Positions 1-9,110 of a stretch of 64,000 nucleotides of DNA are shown here, one piece after another (the stretch's first letter is position 1; every line of letters starts with the position of its first letter). Source of the stretch: Kaistia geumhonensis (GTDB lineage: Bacteria; Pseudomonadota; Alphaproteobacteria; Rhizobiales; Kaistiaceae); the NCBI RefSeq assembly GCF_030815145.1, contig NZ_JAUSWJ010000001.1:1116001-1180000 (forward strand), written 5' to 3'. The notes beneath the pieces were generated by a model. That model did not search any database, had not been told where the DNA came from, and saw only the letters and a program-made list of their open reading frames with translations. The translations under genes were made by a program, and so were the position numbers.

Positions 1-1993
1 TGCGGCGCACGGTGCCACGCGTGGTGGCGAACATCACGTCGAGCGTCTCCCAGCTCGCCTCGTCTTCCGGCAGCGGCAGGATCGAGGTGATACGCTCCCC
101 GTCCTGCAGCGGCAGGAGATTGTTGAGGAACTTGCCGCGCGCCTGAGGCGCCGCGAGCGGCAACCGCCAGACCTTCATCTTGTAGGCGATGCCGCGGGAG
201 GAGAAGAACACCACCGGGGTATGCGTGGAGGCGACAAACAGGCGCGTGACGAAATCCTCGTCCTTGGTCGCCATGCCGGACCGGCCCTTGCCGCCGCGGT
301 TCTGCGCGCGATAGGTCGCGAGCGGCACGCGCTTGATGTAGCCCTCGTGGCTGACGGTGACGACCATGTCCTCGCGCTGTATCAGGTCCTCGTCCTCGAA
401 ATCGGCGCCGCCTTCGAGGATCTCGGTCTTGCGCGGGGTCGCGAACTCGTCGCGCACCGCCGTCAGCTCGTCGCGGATGATGCCCATGATCCGGGCGCGC
501 GAGCGCAGGATGTCGAGATAGTCGGCGATCTCGATGCCGATCTTGTTCAGTTCGTCGGCGATCTCGTCGCGGCCGAGCGCGGTGAGGCGCTGCAGGCGCA
601 GATCAAGGATCGCGCGCGCCTGCGCATCTGACAGCTGATAGGTGCCGTCGGCGGCGAGGCGATGGCGCGGATCATCGATCAGCGCGATCAGCGGCGCAAC
701 ATCGAGCGCCGGCCAGTGACGCTCCATCAGCCGCTCGCGCGCCGTCGTGGGATCGGGCGCGGTGCGGATGAGCTGGATGATCTCGTCGATATTGGCGACG
801 GCGATAGCGAGACCGACGAGCACATGGGCGCGATCGCGCGCCTTGTTGAGCAGGAACCGCGTCCGGCGCGTCACCACTTCCTCGCGGAAGGCGACGAAGG
901 CCTGGATGAGGTCCTTCAGGTTCATCAGCATCGGGCGGCCGCCCGAGAGGGCCACCATGTTGACGCCGAACGAGGTCTGAAGCGGCGAGAAGCGATAGAT
1001 CTGGTTCAGCACCACATCGGCCACCGCGTCGCGCTTCAGTTCGATCACGACGCGCATGCCCTGGCGGTCGCTCTCGTCGCGGATGTCGGAGATGCCCTCG
1101 ATGCGCTTGTCGCGCACCAGTTCGGCGATCTTCTCGATCATCACCGCCTTGTTCACCTGATACGGGATCTCGGTGATGATGAGCGCCTCGCGCTCCTTGC
1201 GGATCGTCTCGACGGCGACACGGCCGCGCATCAGGATCGAGCCGCGCCCGTCCTGATAGGCGGCGCGGATGCCGGCGCGGCCGAGGATCAGGCCGCCAGT
1301 CGGGAAATCGGGACCGGGCACGATCTCCATGAGATCGGCGATCGAGATGGCCGGATCGGCGATATAGGCGATGCAGGCGTCGATCACCTCGCCGAGATTG
1401 TGGGTCGGGATGTTCGTCGCCATGCCGACGGCGATGCCGCCGGCACCGTTGACGAGCAGGTTCGGGAAGCGCGCCGGCAGGACGACAGGCTCGCGCTCGG
1501 AGCCGTCATAGTTGTCCTGATAGTCGACCGTGTCCTTGTCGATATCCTCGAGCAGGGAATGGGCCGCCTTGGCGAGACGGACCTCGGTGTATCGCATGGC
1601 CGCGGGGCTGTCGCCGTCGACCGAGCCGAAATTGCCCTGGCCGTCGGCCAGCATGACGCGCATGGAAAAATCCTGCGCCATGCGGACCAGCGCGAAATAC
1701 ACCGACTGGTCGCCATGCGGATGGTACTTACCGATCACGTCGCCGACGACACGGGCCGACTTGCGGAACGGCTTGTTCCAGTCATAGCCCTGCTCGTTCA
1801 TCGAATGCAGGATGCGGCGATGCACCGGCTTGAGGCCGTCCCGGGCGTCGGGAAGCGCACGGCTGACGATCACGCTCATGGCGTAATCGAGGAAGCTGCG
1901 CTTCATCTCGTCGGAGATGGAGATGCCTTCGAATTCGGAAGGCCGGCCGTCGCCGGGCTCGTCCTGGCGCGGCGGCTCGTTGGTATCGGACAA
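1..1993 (-). CDS. gyrA: DNA gyrase subunit A (C-terminus beyond left edge)
   Basis: This is the breakage-reunion subunit of the A2B2 gyrase, which introduces negative supercoils. About 664 codons are visible; the family is usually around 900 aa, so most of the C-terminal beta-pinwheel lies outside. Seen: the N-terminal [20 protein letters not shown] block (residues 28-47), the QRDR helix [10 protein letters not shown] (91-100), the catalytic tyrosine in AAMRYTE (Tyr135), and the GyrA-type FPTGG and GRGS motifs. The start is TTG at 1993: an in-frame TGA lies 15 nt upstream and there is no intervening ATG or GTG. The protein then reads M-S-D-T-N-E-P. Odd: the positions matching E. coli Ser83 and Asp87 are Gln96 and Phe100. 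Identity is secure from the family motifs; ParC is less likely given the FPTGG/GRGS context. Confidence 0.96.
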   Translation of the reverse strand, partial: MSDTNEPPRQDEPGDGRPSEFEGISISDEMKRSFLDYAMSVIVSRALPDARDGLKPVHRRILHSMNEQGYDWNKPFRKSARVVGDVIGKYHPHGDQSVYFALVRMAQDFSMRVMLADGQGNFGSVDGDSPAAMRYTEVRLAKAAHSLLEDIDKDTVDYQDNYDGSEREPVVLPARFPNLLVNGAGGIAVGMATNIPTHNLGEVIDACIAYIADPAISIADLMEIVPGPDFPTGGLILGRAGIRAAYQDGRGSILMRGRVAVETIRKEREALIITEIPYQVNKAVMIEKIAELVRDKRIEGISDIRDESDRQGMRVVIELKRDAVADVVLNQIYRFSPLQTSFGVNMVALSGGRPMLMNLKDLIQAFVAFREEVVTRRTRFLLNKARDRAHVLVGLAIAVANIDEIIQLIRTAPDPTTARERLMERHWPALDVAPLIALIDDPRHRLAADGTYQLSDAQARAILDLRLQRLTALGRDEIADELNKIGIEIADYLDILRSRARIMGIIRDELTAVRDEFATPRKTEILEGGADFEDEDLIQREDMVVTVSHEGYIKRVPLATYRAQNRGGKGRSGMATKDEDFVTRLFVASTHTPVVFFSSRGIAYKMKVWRLPLAAPQARGKFLNNLLPLQDGERITSILPLPEDEASWETLDVMFATTRGTVRR

Positions 1994-2027
1994 CAGATGT
2001 TTCCGGAATCAGGTTTCGTTGCGCGCG

Positions 2028-2056
2028 ATCATAGGGACCGCATTGCGGCGGTTCAA
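2028..2056 (-). promoter_or_regulatory. Predicted sigma70 promoter of gyrA
   Basis: Read on the minus strand, TTGAAC (2056-2051) is followed by a 17-nt spacer and TATGAT (2033-2028), a near-consensus housekeeping promoter. It would start transcription about 30 nt upstream of the gyrA TTG. It lies in the 274-bp divergent gap between gyrA and the MBOAT gene; the rest of that gap shows only GC-rich potential stem-loops around 2121-2180. No transcript data support it. Confidence 0.55.
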
Positions 2057-2267
2057 GGAATGCTCTCGGACTTGACGGATTTCCGCGCCTTCTGCCGCCT
2101 TGTTAGGCGACTCGCAGGACCCGGGAGGGCGAAAGGGCGTCCCGGCCGTGGCGCTTGCGCCCTCTCGCCCGGCATGCGAGATAGCCGCGTTCGACGGGCG
2201 ACGGCGGCGACGATGCGCTTCACGCCCCAATCGTGGTCCCGCTGCTCCTCCTCGCCTCACGCCGTCG

Positions 2268-3692
2268 ATGCTCTTTTCCTCGCCCGAGTTCATCTTCCTG
2301 TTCCTGCCCGTCGTCACGCTGGTGACATGGGCGCTGGCGCGGCAGTCGGATCTCGCGGCCAAGATCTTCCTGATTTTCGCGTCGGTCGTGTTCTACACGA
2401 TCTCGGGCTTTCTCGACGTCGTGGTGCTCGCGGTCTCGCTCGCCGCCAATTTCGCGCTGGCCATGGCGATCGAGCGCGGCCGACATGCCAAGCTCTATCT
2501 CATCGTCGGTATCGTCTTCGACGTCGCCATCCTCGGCTATTTCAAATATTTCGACTTCCTGACCGACACGGTGAACACCGCCTTCGGCCGTGAAGTCTCA
2601 CACGGTGAATTCCGCCACCTGCCGCTGGCGATCTCCTTCTTCACCTTCCAGCAGATCGCCTTCCTGATCGACGTGCACCGCGGCCGCATCCGGCGGCCCA
2701 ACCTCGGCAACTACGTCTTCTTCCTGTTCTTCTTCCCGCACCTCATTGCCGGCCCGATCACGTCCTATCTTCCGATCAGCCGGCAGGTCGACCTGAAGCG
2801 GGTCTTCACGCCCCGGGTGCGCAATATCTGCTTCGGCCTTGCGCTGTTCTCGGTCGGTCTCGCCAAGAAAGTGCTGATCGCCGATCCGCTCGGCCAGTAT
2901 GTGAAGCCGTTCTTCGCCGAACCGGAGGCACTCGGATTCTGGACAGCCTGGCTCTCGGCGCTCGGCTATTCCTTCCAGATCTATTTCGACTTTTCCGGCT
3001 ACAGCGACATGGCGATCGGCCTCGGCATGCTGTTCAACATCCGCTTGCCGCTCAACTTCGCCTCGCCCTACAAGTCGCGCTCCATCCAGGAATTCTGGCG
3101 CCGCTGGCACATCACGCTGTCCAACTGGCTGCGCGACTACATCTACATCCCGCTCGGCGGCAACCGCCACGGCAGCGTGCGCACCTATGCCAATCTCGTC
3201 GCCACGATGCTGATCGGTGGCATCTGGCACGGCGCCGGCTGGGGCTTCGTCGTCTGGGGGCTGGTCCATGGACTCGGCCTCGCGGCGAACCGGTTCTATG
3301 CACGAATGGGCATGCCGCGCCTGCCGCGCGCGGTCGCCTGGCCGCTCACCTTCCTGTTCGTGACCTTCGCCTGGATCCTGTTCCGCTCGGCGACGCTCGG
3401 CGACGCGATCGTCCATCTTGAGGCTATGGTCGACCCTGCCGGGATCTTCACCGACAGCTACCGGCCCTTCCTGACGGTCGCCAACCTCAACCGCATGATC
3501 GCGCTCGTGGTCGTCGCCGGCCTCGTCGCATTCCTCGCGCCGCCGGCCGCGCTCATCGCGGGCGTCACCATCCTGCCGAACCGGCGCGCCGCCATGAGGG
3601 CCGCGCTCTGGTGCGGCCTCATCTTCGGCCTTGCCTTGCTCGCATTCACGGGCCAGACCTCGACGAATGAATTCATCTATTTCCGCTTCTAG
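2268..3692 (+). CDS. MBOAT-family O-acyltransferase (AlgI/PatA-like)
   Basis: This is a polytopic membrane O-acyltransferase of about 474 aa, the usual AlgI-family size. Such proteins move acyl (often acetyl) groups across the inner membrane for esterification of extracellular polysaccharides. Seen: many hydrophobic segments, the family block FWRRWHITLSNWLRDYIYIP, and GGIWHGAGW carrying the conserved catalytic histidine. The ATG at 2268 (MLFSSPEF) is chosen because upstream in-frame sequence reads as low-complexity Arg/Pro-rich non-coding translation. The next gene begins inside its 3' end (26-bp overlap), as expected for an MBOAT/SGNH acylation pair. The substrate is unknown: no polysaccharide synthase or alginate genes lie nearby, so the name algI is not assigned. 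Confidence 0.9.
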   Translation: MLFSSPEFIFLFLPVVTLVTWALARQSDLAAKIFLIFASVVFYTISGFLDVVVLAVSLAANFALAMAIERGRHAKLYLIVGIVFDVAILGYFKYFDFLTDTVNTAFGREVSHGEFRHLPLAISFFTFQQIAFLIDVHRGRIRRPNLGNYVFFLFFFPHLIAGPITSYLPISRQVDLKRVFTPRVRNICFGLALFSVGLAKKVLIADPLGQYVKPFFAEPEALGFWTAWLSALGYSFQIYFDFSGYSDMAIGLGMLFNIRLPLNFASPYKSRSIQEFWRRWHITLSNWLRDYIYIPLGGNRHGSVRTYANLVATMLIGGIWHGAGWGFVVWGLVHGLGLAANRFYARMGMPRLPRAVAWPLTFLFVTFAWILFRSATLGDAIVHLEAMVDPAGIFTDSYRPFLTVANLNRMIALVVVAGLVAFLAPPAALIAGVTILPNRRAAMRAALWCGLIFGLALLAFTGQTSTNEFIYFRF

Positions 3693-5178
3693 CGGCAGGG
3701 CCCGCCTGCGCGCCGCGCTCACGAAGGGCGCCCGACGCTCGCTCGCCATGATGGCGCTCGGCGCGATCATGGGCCCGCTGCTCTATGCCGGGCTGGTGAC
3801 GTTCCAGCTCGGGGCCTGGAGCCGCGCGCAATGGTGGCTCTACGACATCCTCACGCTCCGCCGGCACTTCTACGCCGACATCGTGAAGCCGCTGCCGCCC
3901 GAGGCGCGCAAGACGCTGGTCGCCGCAGGCTCGGGGACGATGTTCGGCCTCGACGGCGGCGCCGTCAGCCGCGCCACCGGCGAGACGGTGCTCAATTTCG
4001 GCATGCATGCCGGCCTCGACATCGACCTCCTGCTGGCGCAACTCGACGGCTTCGTCGACGCCAACGACCGCGTGGTGATGCCGCTGGAGTTCGAGCACTA
4101 CAGCCGAACCGCGGTGACCGACCTCTCGGCGGAAACCTTCCTCGCCTTCCTCTACCCCTATGCGGACGCGATCCCCTTGACCCGCCTCGCCCGCCTGGCT
4201 GCGGCGGCGCATCCCTTCAACGTCCTCGACGGGGTCGGCAACCGCATCGGCGAGATCATCGGAACGCGTCCGAGCCCTGCGCGCCCGCTCGCGACGCTGC
4301 TCGACGACTGGAAGGCCGCCCGGGCGTCCGGCGGCGCGGGCGACGACCACGCGCCCTACGACTATTCGACGATGAACGCGCATGGCGACAAGGAGCTCAT
4401 GCTCCAGACGCCGAAAGATGCCGAAGCGGCTATGCGCGCCGCCACGACGCCGGCGCAGCCCATCGTCACGCCCTACGCCGCCGGCGCCCTCGCCGACGCC
4501 CGCAAGGTGGTCGAGGCCAAGGGGGCCAGCCTCATCCTGACCTGGCCCGTGATTGTGGAGGACGATTCCGGCACGCTCTTCACGCCCGAATACTGGCAGC
4601 GGATCATCGATCTCGCGCGTGCCGCCGACGAGGCCGGCTCGCCGATCCACTGCGACCCGATCGGCGCCATCGTGCCGGTCCAGTACCGCTACGACACGTC
4701 CTATCACGTGAACTGGAAGGGTGCCTCGGTCTACTCGGCCGGCTTCGCAGCCTGCCTGCCAGAGATCGAAAGCCGGGCGTTCGACTGGAAGAGCGCCGAT
4801 GCCGCCACCCTCGCCGCGCGCGCCAAGGGGCGCATCGCGGGACTGAAGCGCCCGCCCGACCCGCTGGTCTTCGGCTATGAGCGCAATATCCGCCTGCTTC
4901 AGACGCTCAACGACGCCGTGGTTGCGGCGCATGCCGCCAGCGGCCGCTACCCAGACGAACTGCCGGCCATCGACCCGGACATTCCGGTCGTCGAGAAGGG
5001 TGCCGGGCTGTTCCTGCCCTGGTACCGGACCGACGGCACCGACTACAAGCTGGTGGCGGAGGACCCGCATGACTGCTTCGCGGTCTCCGAAGGCTGGCCG
5101 CAGATGATCGATCCGACCCGGCCCGTCGCGGGCGGCTGCACCTACGGATTCTGGACGCCCGGCGCGGCGGACTGGTAG
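3667..5178 (+). CDS. Putative SGNH/AlgJ-AlgX-like acyltransferase partner with distinctive C-terminus
   Basis: This is a membrane-anchored protein of about 503 aa whose start overlaps the MBOAT gene, so it is probably its periplasmic acyl-transfer partner. Seen: one N-terminal hydrophobic segment (MMALGAIMGPLLYAGLV), a possible nucleophile block AAGSGTMFGLDG, and the DTSYHVNWKGASVYS segment resembling the Asp-His block of AlgX/DltD-type SGNH enzymes. The last ~110 residues follow a pattern ending in AASGRYPDELPAI, W-Y-x-T-D-G-x-x-Y and a Cys pair (DPHDC, GGCTYG), reminiscent of the C-terminal half of type II pseudopilins; this is my inference. The ATG at 3667 (MNSSIS) fits the overlap; ATGs near 3747 are alternatives. 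The family assignment is weaker than for the partner because the GDS-type motif is not canonical. Confidence 0.6.
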   Translation: MNSSISASSGRARLRAALTKGARRSLAMMALGAIMGPLLYAGLVTFQLGAWSRAQWWLYDILTLRRHFYADIVKPLPPEARKTLVAAGSGTMFGLDGGAVSRATGETVLNFGMHAGLDIDLLLAQLDGFVDANDRVVMPLEFEHYSRTAVTDLSAETFLAFLYPYADAIPLTRLARLAAAAHPFNVLDGVGNRIGEIIGTRPSPARPLATLLDDWKAARASGGAGDDHAPYDYSTMNAHGDKELMLQTPKDAEAAMRAATTPAQPIVTPYAAGALADARKVVEAKGASLILTWPVIVEDDSGTLFTPEYWQRIIDLARAADEAGSPIHCDPIGAIVPVQYRYDTSYHVNWKGASVYSAGFAACLPEIESRAFDWKSADAATLAARAKGRIAGLKRPPDPLVFGYERNIRLLQTLNDAVVAAHAASGRYPDELPAIDPDIPVVEKGAGLFLPWYRTDGTDYKLVAEDPHDCFAVSEGWPQMIDPTRPVAGGCTYGFWTPGAADW

Positions 5179-5243
5179 CGCCGCCGGAGCCGTGCCAAGC
5201 TCCGAAGCGCGGCGCTCGGCGCGCCGTCTGCGGGGGGCCGATC

Positions 5244-5900
5244 TTGGGCGATTATCTGCTGAACGCGCTCGTGACGCTCGCCGTCACCATCGACCCGATC
5301 GGCCTCGCGCCGATCTTCGTCGCGCTGACGCGCGGCATGACCGACCTGCAGCGCCGCCAGACCGCGATCCGCGCCACGATCACCGCCATGCTGGTGCTGC
5401 TCGCCTTCGCGCTGGTCGGCGAAAAGCTCATCACCTTCCTCGGTATCTCGATCCCCGCCTTCCGCATCGCCGGCGGGCTGCTTCTCTTCCGCATCGCCTT
5501 CGAGATGGTCTTCGAGCGGCGCGACAAGCGCAAGCAGGCGAGCGCCGACCGGGCGCTGGAGGAAACGGCCTTCGACCAGGACGACGTGCGCCATCTCGCG
5601 ATCTTCCCGCTCGCGATTCCCCTGATCTCGGGACCGGGCGCGATCTCGGCGACGATCCTGATCGCGTCCGGCGCGCCGGATACGCTGAGCCTGATCGGCC
5701 TGCTCGCGATCGTGGCGCTGCTGATCCTCTGCTGCCTGCTCGTCTTCATGGCGGCCGGACCGCTCGATCGCGCGCTGGGCGATACGGGCCGCATCGTGCT
5801 GACGCGCTTGCTCGGCGTCCTGCTTGCCGCCCTCTCGGTGCAGTTCGTTGCCGACGGCATCGTTGCGATCGCGCGGACCGCCTTCCCGGCGACCCTCTAG
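5244..5900 (+). CDS. MarC family integral membrane protein
   Basis: This is a 218-aa inner-membrane protein of the MarC/UPF0056 family. Despite the name, members have no proven role in multiple antibiotic resistance and their function is unknown. Seen: the diagnostic N-terminal TIDPIGLAPIFVALTRGM, the second conserved block FPLAIPLISGPGAISATIL, and about six hydrophobic helices in the usual two-repeat arrangement. The predicted start is TTG at 5244 (M-G-D-Y-L-L-N), preceded by a G-rich run that may act as ribosome-binding site; no in-frame ATG gives a better N-terminus. The stop codon overlaps that of the convergent downstream gene through a shared CTAG. Confidence 0.9.
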   Translation: MGDYLLNALVTLAVTIDPIGLAPIFVALTRGMTDLQRRQTAIRATITAMLVLLAFALVGEKLITFLGISIPAFRIAGGLLLFRIAFEMVFERRDKRKQASADRALEETAFDQDDVRHLAIFPLAIPLISGPGAISATILIASGAPDTLSLIGLLAIVALLILCCLLVFMAAGPLDRALGDTGRIVLTRLLGVLLAALSVQFVADGIVAIARTAFPATL

Positions 5901-6319
5901 CCGGGACCGGCTGCGGCCGTCGTCCTGCCGAAAACAACCTCATGCATAATGCGGCCGGGCAGCAGCGTGAAGAGGCCGGCAATCACCAGCGCGCCGATGA
6001 AGAGGTTGCGCGCGAGATGGCGGTGCATGCCGACCTCATGGCGGCGCGCCATCATGACGAGGTTCGGCAGCACGATCAGCGTCAGGATCGACAGGAGATG
6101 AACCAGGCTGAACGGCCCGAAGGTGCGGATCTCGTGGATCCAGAAGGACGAGCCGGCCACGACGACCATCAGCAGGACCCAAAGCCAGCCGACAGAGCGA
6201 TGCGGCAGCGTCCCCTTTGGCGCGGCAAACTGCACGATGCCGATGGCGAGCGCCGCCAGCGCCGCGAACGCATGAATCTGGATGACGGAAGAGGCCTCGA
6301 GAAGGGGAGCCAGCGACAT
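5897..6319 (-). CDS. DUF2306-like small membrane protein
   Basis: This hydrophobic protein of about 140 aa has four predicted transmembrane segments. Conserved-looking polar residues lie between helices (IQIHAF, LPHRSVGWLW, SFWIHEIR, HRHLARNLF), a pattern matching DUF2306 proteins of unknown function. The His residues near the membrane could in principle bind haem or metal, but nothing shows this. The ATG at 6319 (MSLAPLLEAS) is chosen because hydrophobic, family-like sequence begins there; the longer reading frame upstream is Arg-rich antisense to the MOSC gene. It lies 14 bp downstream of the MOSC gene on the same strand and is probably cotranscribed with it. Confidence 0.7.
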   Translation of the reverse strand: MSLAPLLEASSVIQIHAFAALAALAIGIVQFAAPKGTLPHRSVGWLWVLLMVVVAGSSFWIHEIRTFGPFSLVHLLSILTLIVLPNLVMMARRHEVGMHRHLARNLFIGALVIAGLFTLLPGRIMHEVVFGRTTAAAGPG

Positions 6320-6333
6320 GCGAGACTCTCCCC

Positions 6334-7095
6334 TCAGGACAGGATCAGCGGATCGCCCACGTTCAGAATTCCGCCCGCGCGGACCTCGGCGTAAACGCCA
6401 CAATCCATGTGATCGTAGAGCCGAAGCAGGTTCGCCGGGATCTCCATGTCCCGCTCGGCGGTCGCCGGATCGACATTGGTGGCGACGCAGCGGCGGGTGC
6501 GCTTGACGATGGCGATCTCCGCCGTGCCGAGCGCCGCGCGCCGCCCGACCCAATCCAGTTCCACGAAAGGGGGCAGGCCGGTCACGTAGACATTGGCGCG
6601 AAAGCGCAGCGGATCGACGCTGCGGCCGAGTGCGAGCCCGAGCGCCGCGACCGTGGCGAGATTGATGATCGACACGAGCGGCTTGCCGACATCGGAGAAG
6701 CTGTGCCCCGGCGCGGCCAACACCTTGAGGGGACCGCGCACCTCCTCGCCCATGAAGTCGGTGAGATACGCTTCCGCCGCCCGTCGTCCTTCCTCGGTCG
6801 ACAGGCGAAAGGTCGCCGCCCGATCACCCTCGACGTGCCAGTCATGCGTCTCGGGATCGAGTGTTGTGCGCAGCTTTGCCAGCCGCGCATTCTTCATCAG
6901 GCAGAGGAACTTGGTCTTTGGCTGGTAGGCCGGAGCGGACGGGTCGAAGCCGGAGGGGCCGTTCTCGATCGCATAGACGCGGTCCCCGGGGATCGTCGCG
7001 TGGCGGGCCAGGCGCGCTCCCGCCAGCGGCCCAGGCGAGAACCCCTTCACGGGGTATCGATAGAGGCTGTCGACGGTGGCGTTCATCGACGTCAT
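6334..7095 (-). CDS. MOSC domain-containing protein
   Basis: This protein of 253 aa has an N-terminal MOSC_N beta-barrel (about residues 7-75, starting LYRYPVKGFSP) and a C-terminal MOSC domain (about 110-250). The conserved Cys in RTRRCVATNVDP is the position expected to ligate a molybdenum cofactor, as in YiiM/YcbX and mARC proteins, which reduce N-hydroxylated compounds. The actual substrate is unknown and no ferredoxin domain is fused. The start codon overlaps the stop of the upstream TPR gene as ATGA, which fixes the ATG at 7095 and implies translational coupling. Confidence 0.9.
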   Translation of the reverse strand: MTSMNATVDSLYRYPVKGFSPGPLAGARLARHATIPGDRVYAIENGPSGFDPSAPAYQPKTKFLCLMKNARLAKLRTTLDPETHDWHVEGDRAATFRLSTEEGRRAAEAYLTDFMGEEVRGPLKVLAAPGHSFSDVGKPLVSIINLATVAALGLALGRSVDPLRFRANVYVTGLPPFVELDWVGRRAALGTAEIAIVKRTRRCVATNVDPATAERDMEIPANLLRLYDHMDCGVYAEVRAGGILNVGDPLILS

Positions 7096-9074
7096 CTCCC
7101 ATCCTTGAGGGCAGCAACGGCAGCGGCGATGCGGCCGAAGAGCTCGTCCCAGTCACCACGCTTCGCCTGACGCATCAGCCGCGCCGAAGGATACCAGGGC
7201 GACGCTTCGGCGCTCGGCCCCCAGCGCCATTCCGGCACCTGTTTCAGCGCGACGATCAGCGGTCGGCCCAGTGCACCGGCGAGATGCGCGACCGCAGAAT
7301 CGATCGAGACGACGAGATCGAGATTGGCCAGGACTGCCGCCGTATCCATGAAGGAATCGGGCCCGGAGGCAAAGTCTTCCGGCAGGATCGTGACCTTCAT
7401 GCCCTCGGGGAGAGACGAAAGCTGCTCCGTGCCCGCGCCTTTCTGCAGGCTGACGAGTTCCACGCCCGGCAGCGCGGCGAGCGGCGCGAAGGCGGCGAGC
7501 GGCACCGAGCGCAGGCGGTCCACGGCAGCGTTCGGATTGCCCTGCCAGGCAATGCCGATGCGGAAAGGCCCATTCGGCAGGCGGGCGCGCCATGAGGCGA
7601 CGCGCGCCGGATCGGCCGCGAAATAAGGCACGCGGCCGGCAAGGAGATCTTCGCCGAGACCGAGCAGATGCGGCAGGCTCATAAGAGAGGCGTGCACGTC
7701 ATGCGGCGGCGGCACCTCCTGCCGGGCGACCACCTTCAAGTCGCCCATGCCGGCGACGAGCCCGTGCAGGCTTTCCGGCACCTCGACGACCACGTCCTCT
7801 CCCCGTTCTGCGAGGAGAGCGGCGAAGCGCACGAACTGGATCGTGTCACCGAGCCCCTGCTCGGCGTGCAGCAGCAGGCGCCGGCCCGCGAGCGGTCCTC
7901 CCTCCCACTCCGGCGTCCCCGCCTCGCGCGGCCGCCAGACCGGCGTGATCCGCCGCTCCTCGAAGCCCGGCCAGCCTTCGGCGTGGCGGCCGCGGAAGAG
8001 CATCAGCGTCGCGCGGCCATAGACGGCGGCGGGGCGACCGGGCTCGATCGCCAGCGCCCGGTCGTAGTCCGCGAGGGCCTCGTCGAAACGCCCGCATTCA
8101 CGCAGCGCATTGGCTCGGTCGGTCAGCAGCCCGGCATGGTCCCGCCGGCCGCCGAGGCCTCGGTCGCAGGCGGCGACCGCGTCCTCATAGCGCTGCAATT
8201 CGTAGAGCGCGCTGCCTTCGAGCGCCGCGAAATCTGGTTCGGCCCGCCGTGCCGCCGGAGCGGTCTCGATCGCCGCAAGCGCCTCGGCAGCCCGTCCGAG
8301 CCGCAGCAGCGCCTTCGCCTTGTTGGACAGGAGCGCCCCGTCGGACGGCGCCGTCGCGAGACCGCGCTCGAAGCTGGCCAGCGCCTCGTCGACCCGGCCG
8401 CCGGCCAGCAGGATCAGGCCGCGGCTGTTGAGCAGGTCGGGCCGGCCCGGCGCGGCGGCGAGCGCGCGCTCGATGGTTCTCAGCGCTTCATCGGTGCGGC
8501 CGAGATCCCGCAGCAGGCGGGCCCGGTTGTGCAGCACCGGCACATGCGCCGGACGCGCCAAGAGCGCCCGATCATAATCCGCGAGGGCGGCGTCTGTCTG
8601 GCCCAACGCCTGCAGCAGCACACCGCGGTTGTTGAGCGCCTCCACGAAGTCCGCTCGCTTCGCGAGGGCATCCCCATACCCTGCCATCGCATCATCATGG
8701 CGTCCGAGCGCCTCGAGAACGGTCGCCCGGTTATAGGCGAGCTCGGCGCTGGCAGGGGCAGCCGTCAGCGCGGTTTCATAAGTCTTCAGCGCGTCGGCCA
8801 ACCGACCGAGTGCATGCTGCGACCCCGCCTTCGCAGCGAGGACGTCGGGAATGCCCGGCCGGATCGCGAGCGCCCGGTCGAAGCTCTCGATCGCCGGGCG
8901 ATGGGCGCCCTGCCCTGCCTGCACGAGTCCCATCAGGAAGCGGGCGTCGAACAGCTTGGGCATGGCCGCGACGACCAGCCGGCACTGCTGCTCCGCCTCC
9001 TGCAGACGCCCGGCCTGATAGGCGGCGACCGCCCTTCCGAACGTCGCCTGCAGCGCGCTGTGCGCCTGGTTCAT
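7092..9074 (-). CDS. Tetratricopeptide-repeat protein with glycosyltransferase family 9-like C-terminus
   Basis: This is a 660-aa protein. Residues ~1-350 are tandem TPR motifs (repeated A-x-Y/F-D-R-A-L-A-x-x-P/R-x-x units), a protein-protein interaction superhelix. Residues ~385-640 resemble glycosyltransferase family 9 (ADP-heptose:LPS heptosyltransferase fold): HAEQGLGDTIQFVRFA, RIGIAWQGNP, and DLVVSIDSAVAHLAGALG near the C-terminus, with W-R-W-G and W-Y-P following. Proteins of this architecture are common in alpha- and betaproteobacteria and are thought to glycosylate or scaffold envelope components, but few are characterised. It overlaps the MOSC gene by 4 bp, although no functional link is obvious. 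Start ATG at 9074 gives MNQAHSALQATFGRAV. Confidence 0.85.
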   Translation of the reverse strand: MNQAHSALQATFGRAVAAYQAGRLQEAEQQCRLVVAAMPKLFDARFLMGLVQAGQGAHRPAIESFDRALAIRPGIPDVLAAKAGSQHALGRLADALKTYETALTAAPASAELAYNRATVLEALGRHDDAMAGYGDALAKRADFVEALNNRGVLLQALGQTDAALADYDRALLARPAHVPVLHNRARLLRDLGRTDEALRTIERALAAAPGRPDLLNSRGLILLAGGRVDEALASFERGLATAPSDGALLSNKAKALLRLGRAAEALAAIETAPAARRAEPDFAALEGSALYELQRYEDAVAACDRGLGGRRDHAGLLTDRANALRECGRFDEALADYDRALAIEPGRPAAVYGRATLMLFRGRHAEGWPGFEERRITPVWRPREAGTPEWEGGPLAGRRLLLHAEQGLGDTIQFVRFAALLAERGEDVVVEVPESLHGLVAGMGDLKVVARQEVPPPHDVHASLMSLPHLLGLGEDLLAGRVPYFAADPARVASWRARLPNGPFRIGIAWQGNPNAAVDRLRSVPLAAFAPLAALPGVELVSLQKGAGTEQLSSLPEGMKVTILPEDFASGPDSFMDTAAVLANLDLVVSIDSAVAHLAGALGRPLIVALKQVPEWRWGPSAEASPWYPSARLMRQAKRGDWDELFGRIAAAVAALKDGR

Positions 9075-9110
9075 GCCGCCTCCCGCCAGTCGTCTCGGTC
9101 CCGCCCTGAT

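Noticed and set aside
662-2593. Very long plus-strand open frame opposite gyrA
   Set aside because: It is a GC-driven shadow: the minus strand gives full gyrase A motifs, and this frame translates to Arg/Asp/His-rich sequence with no family.
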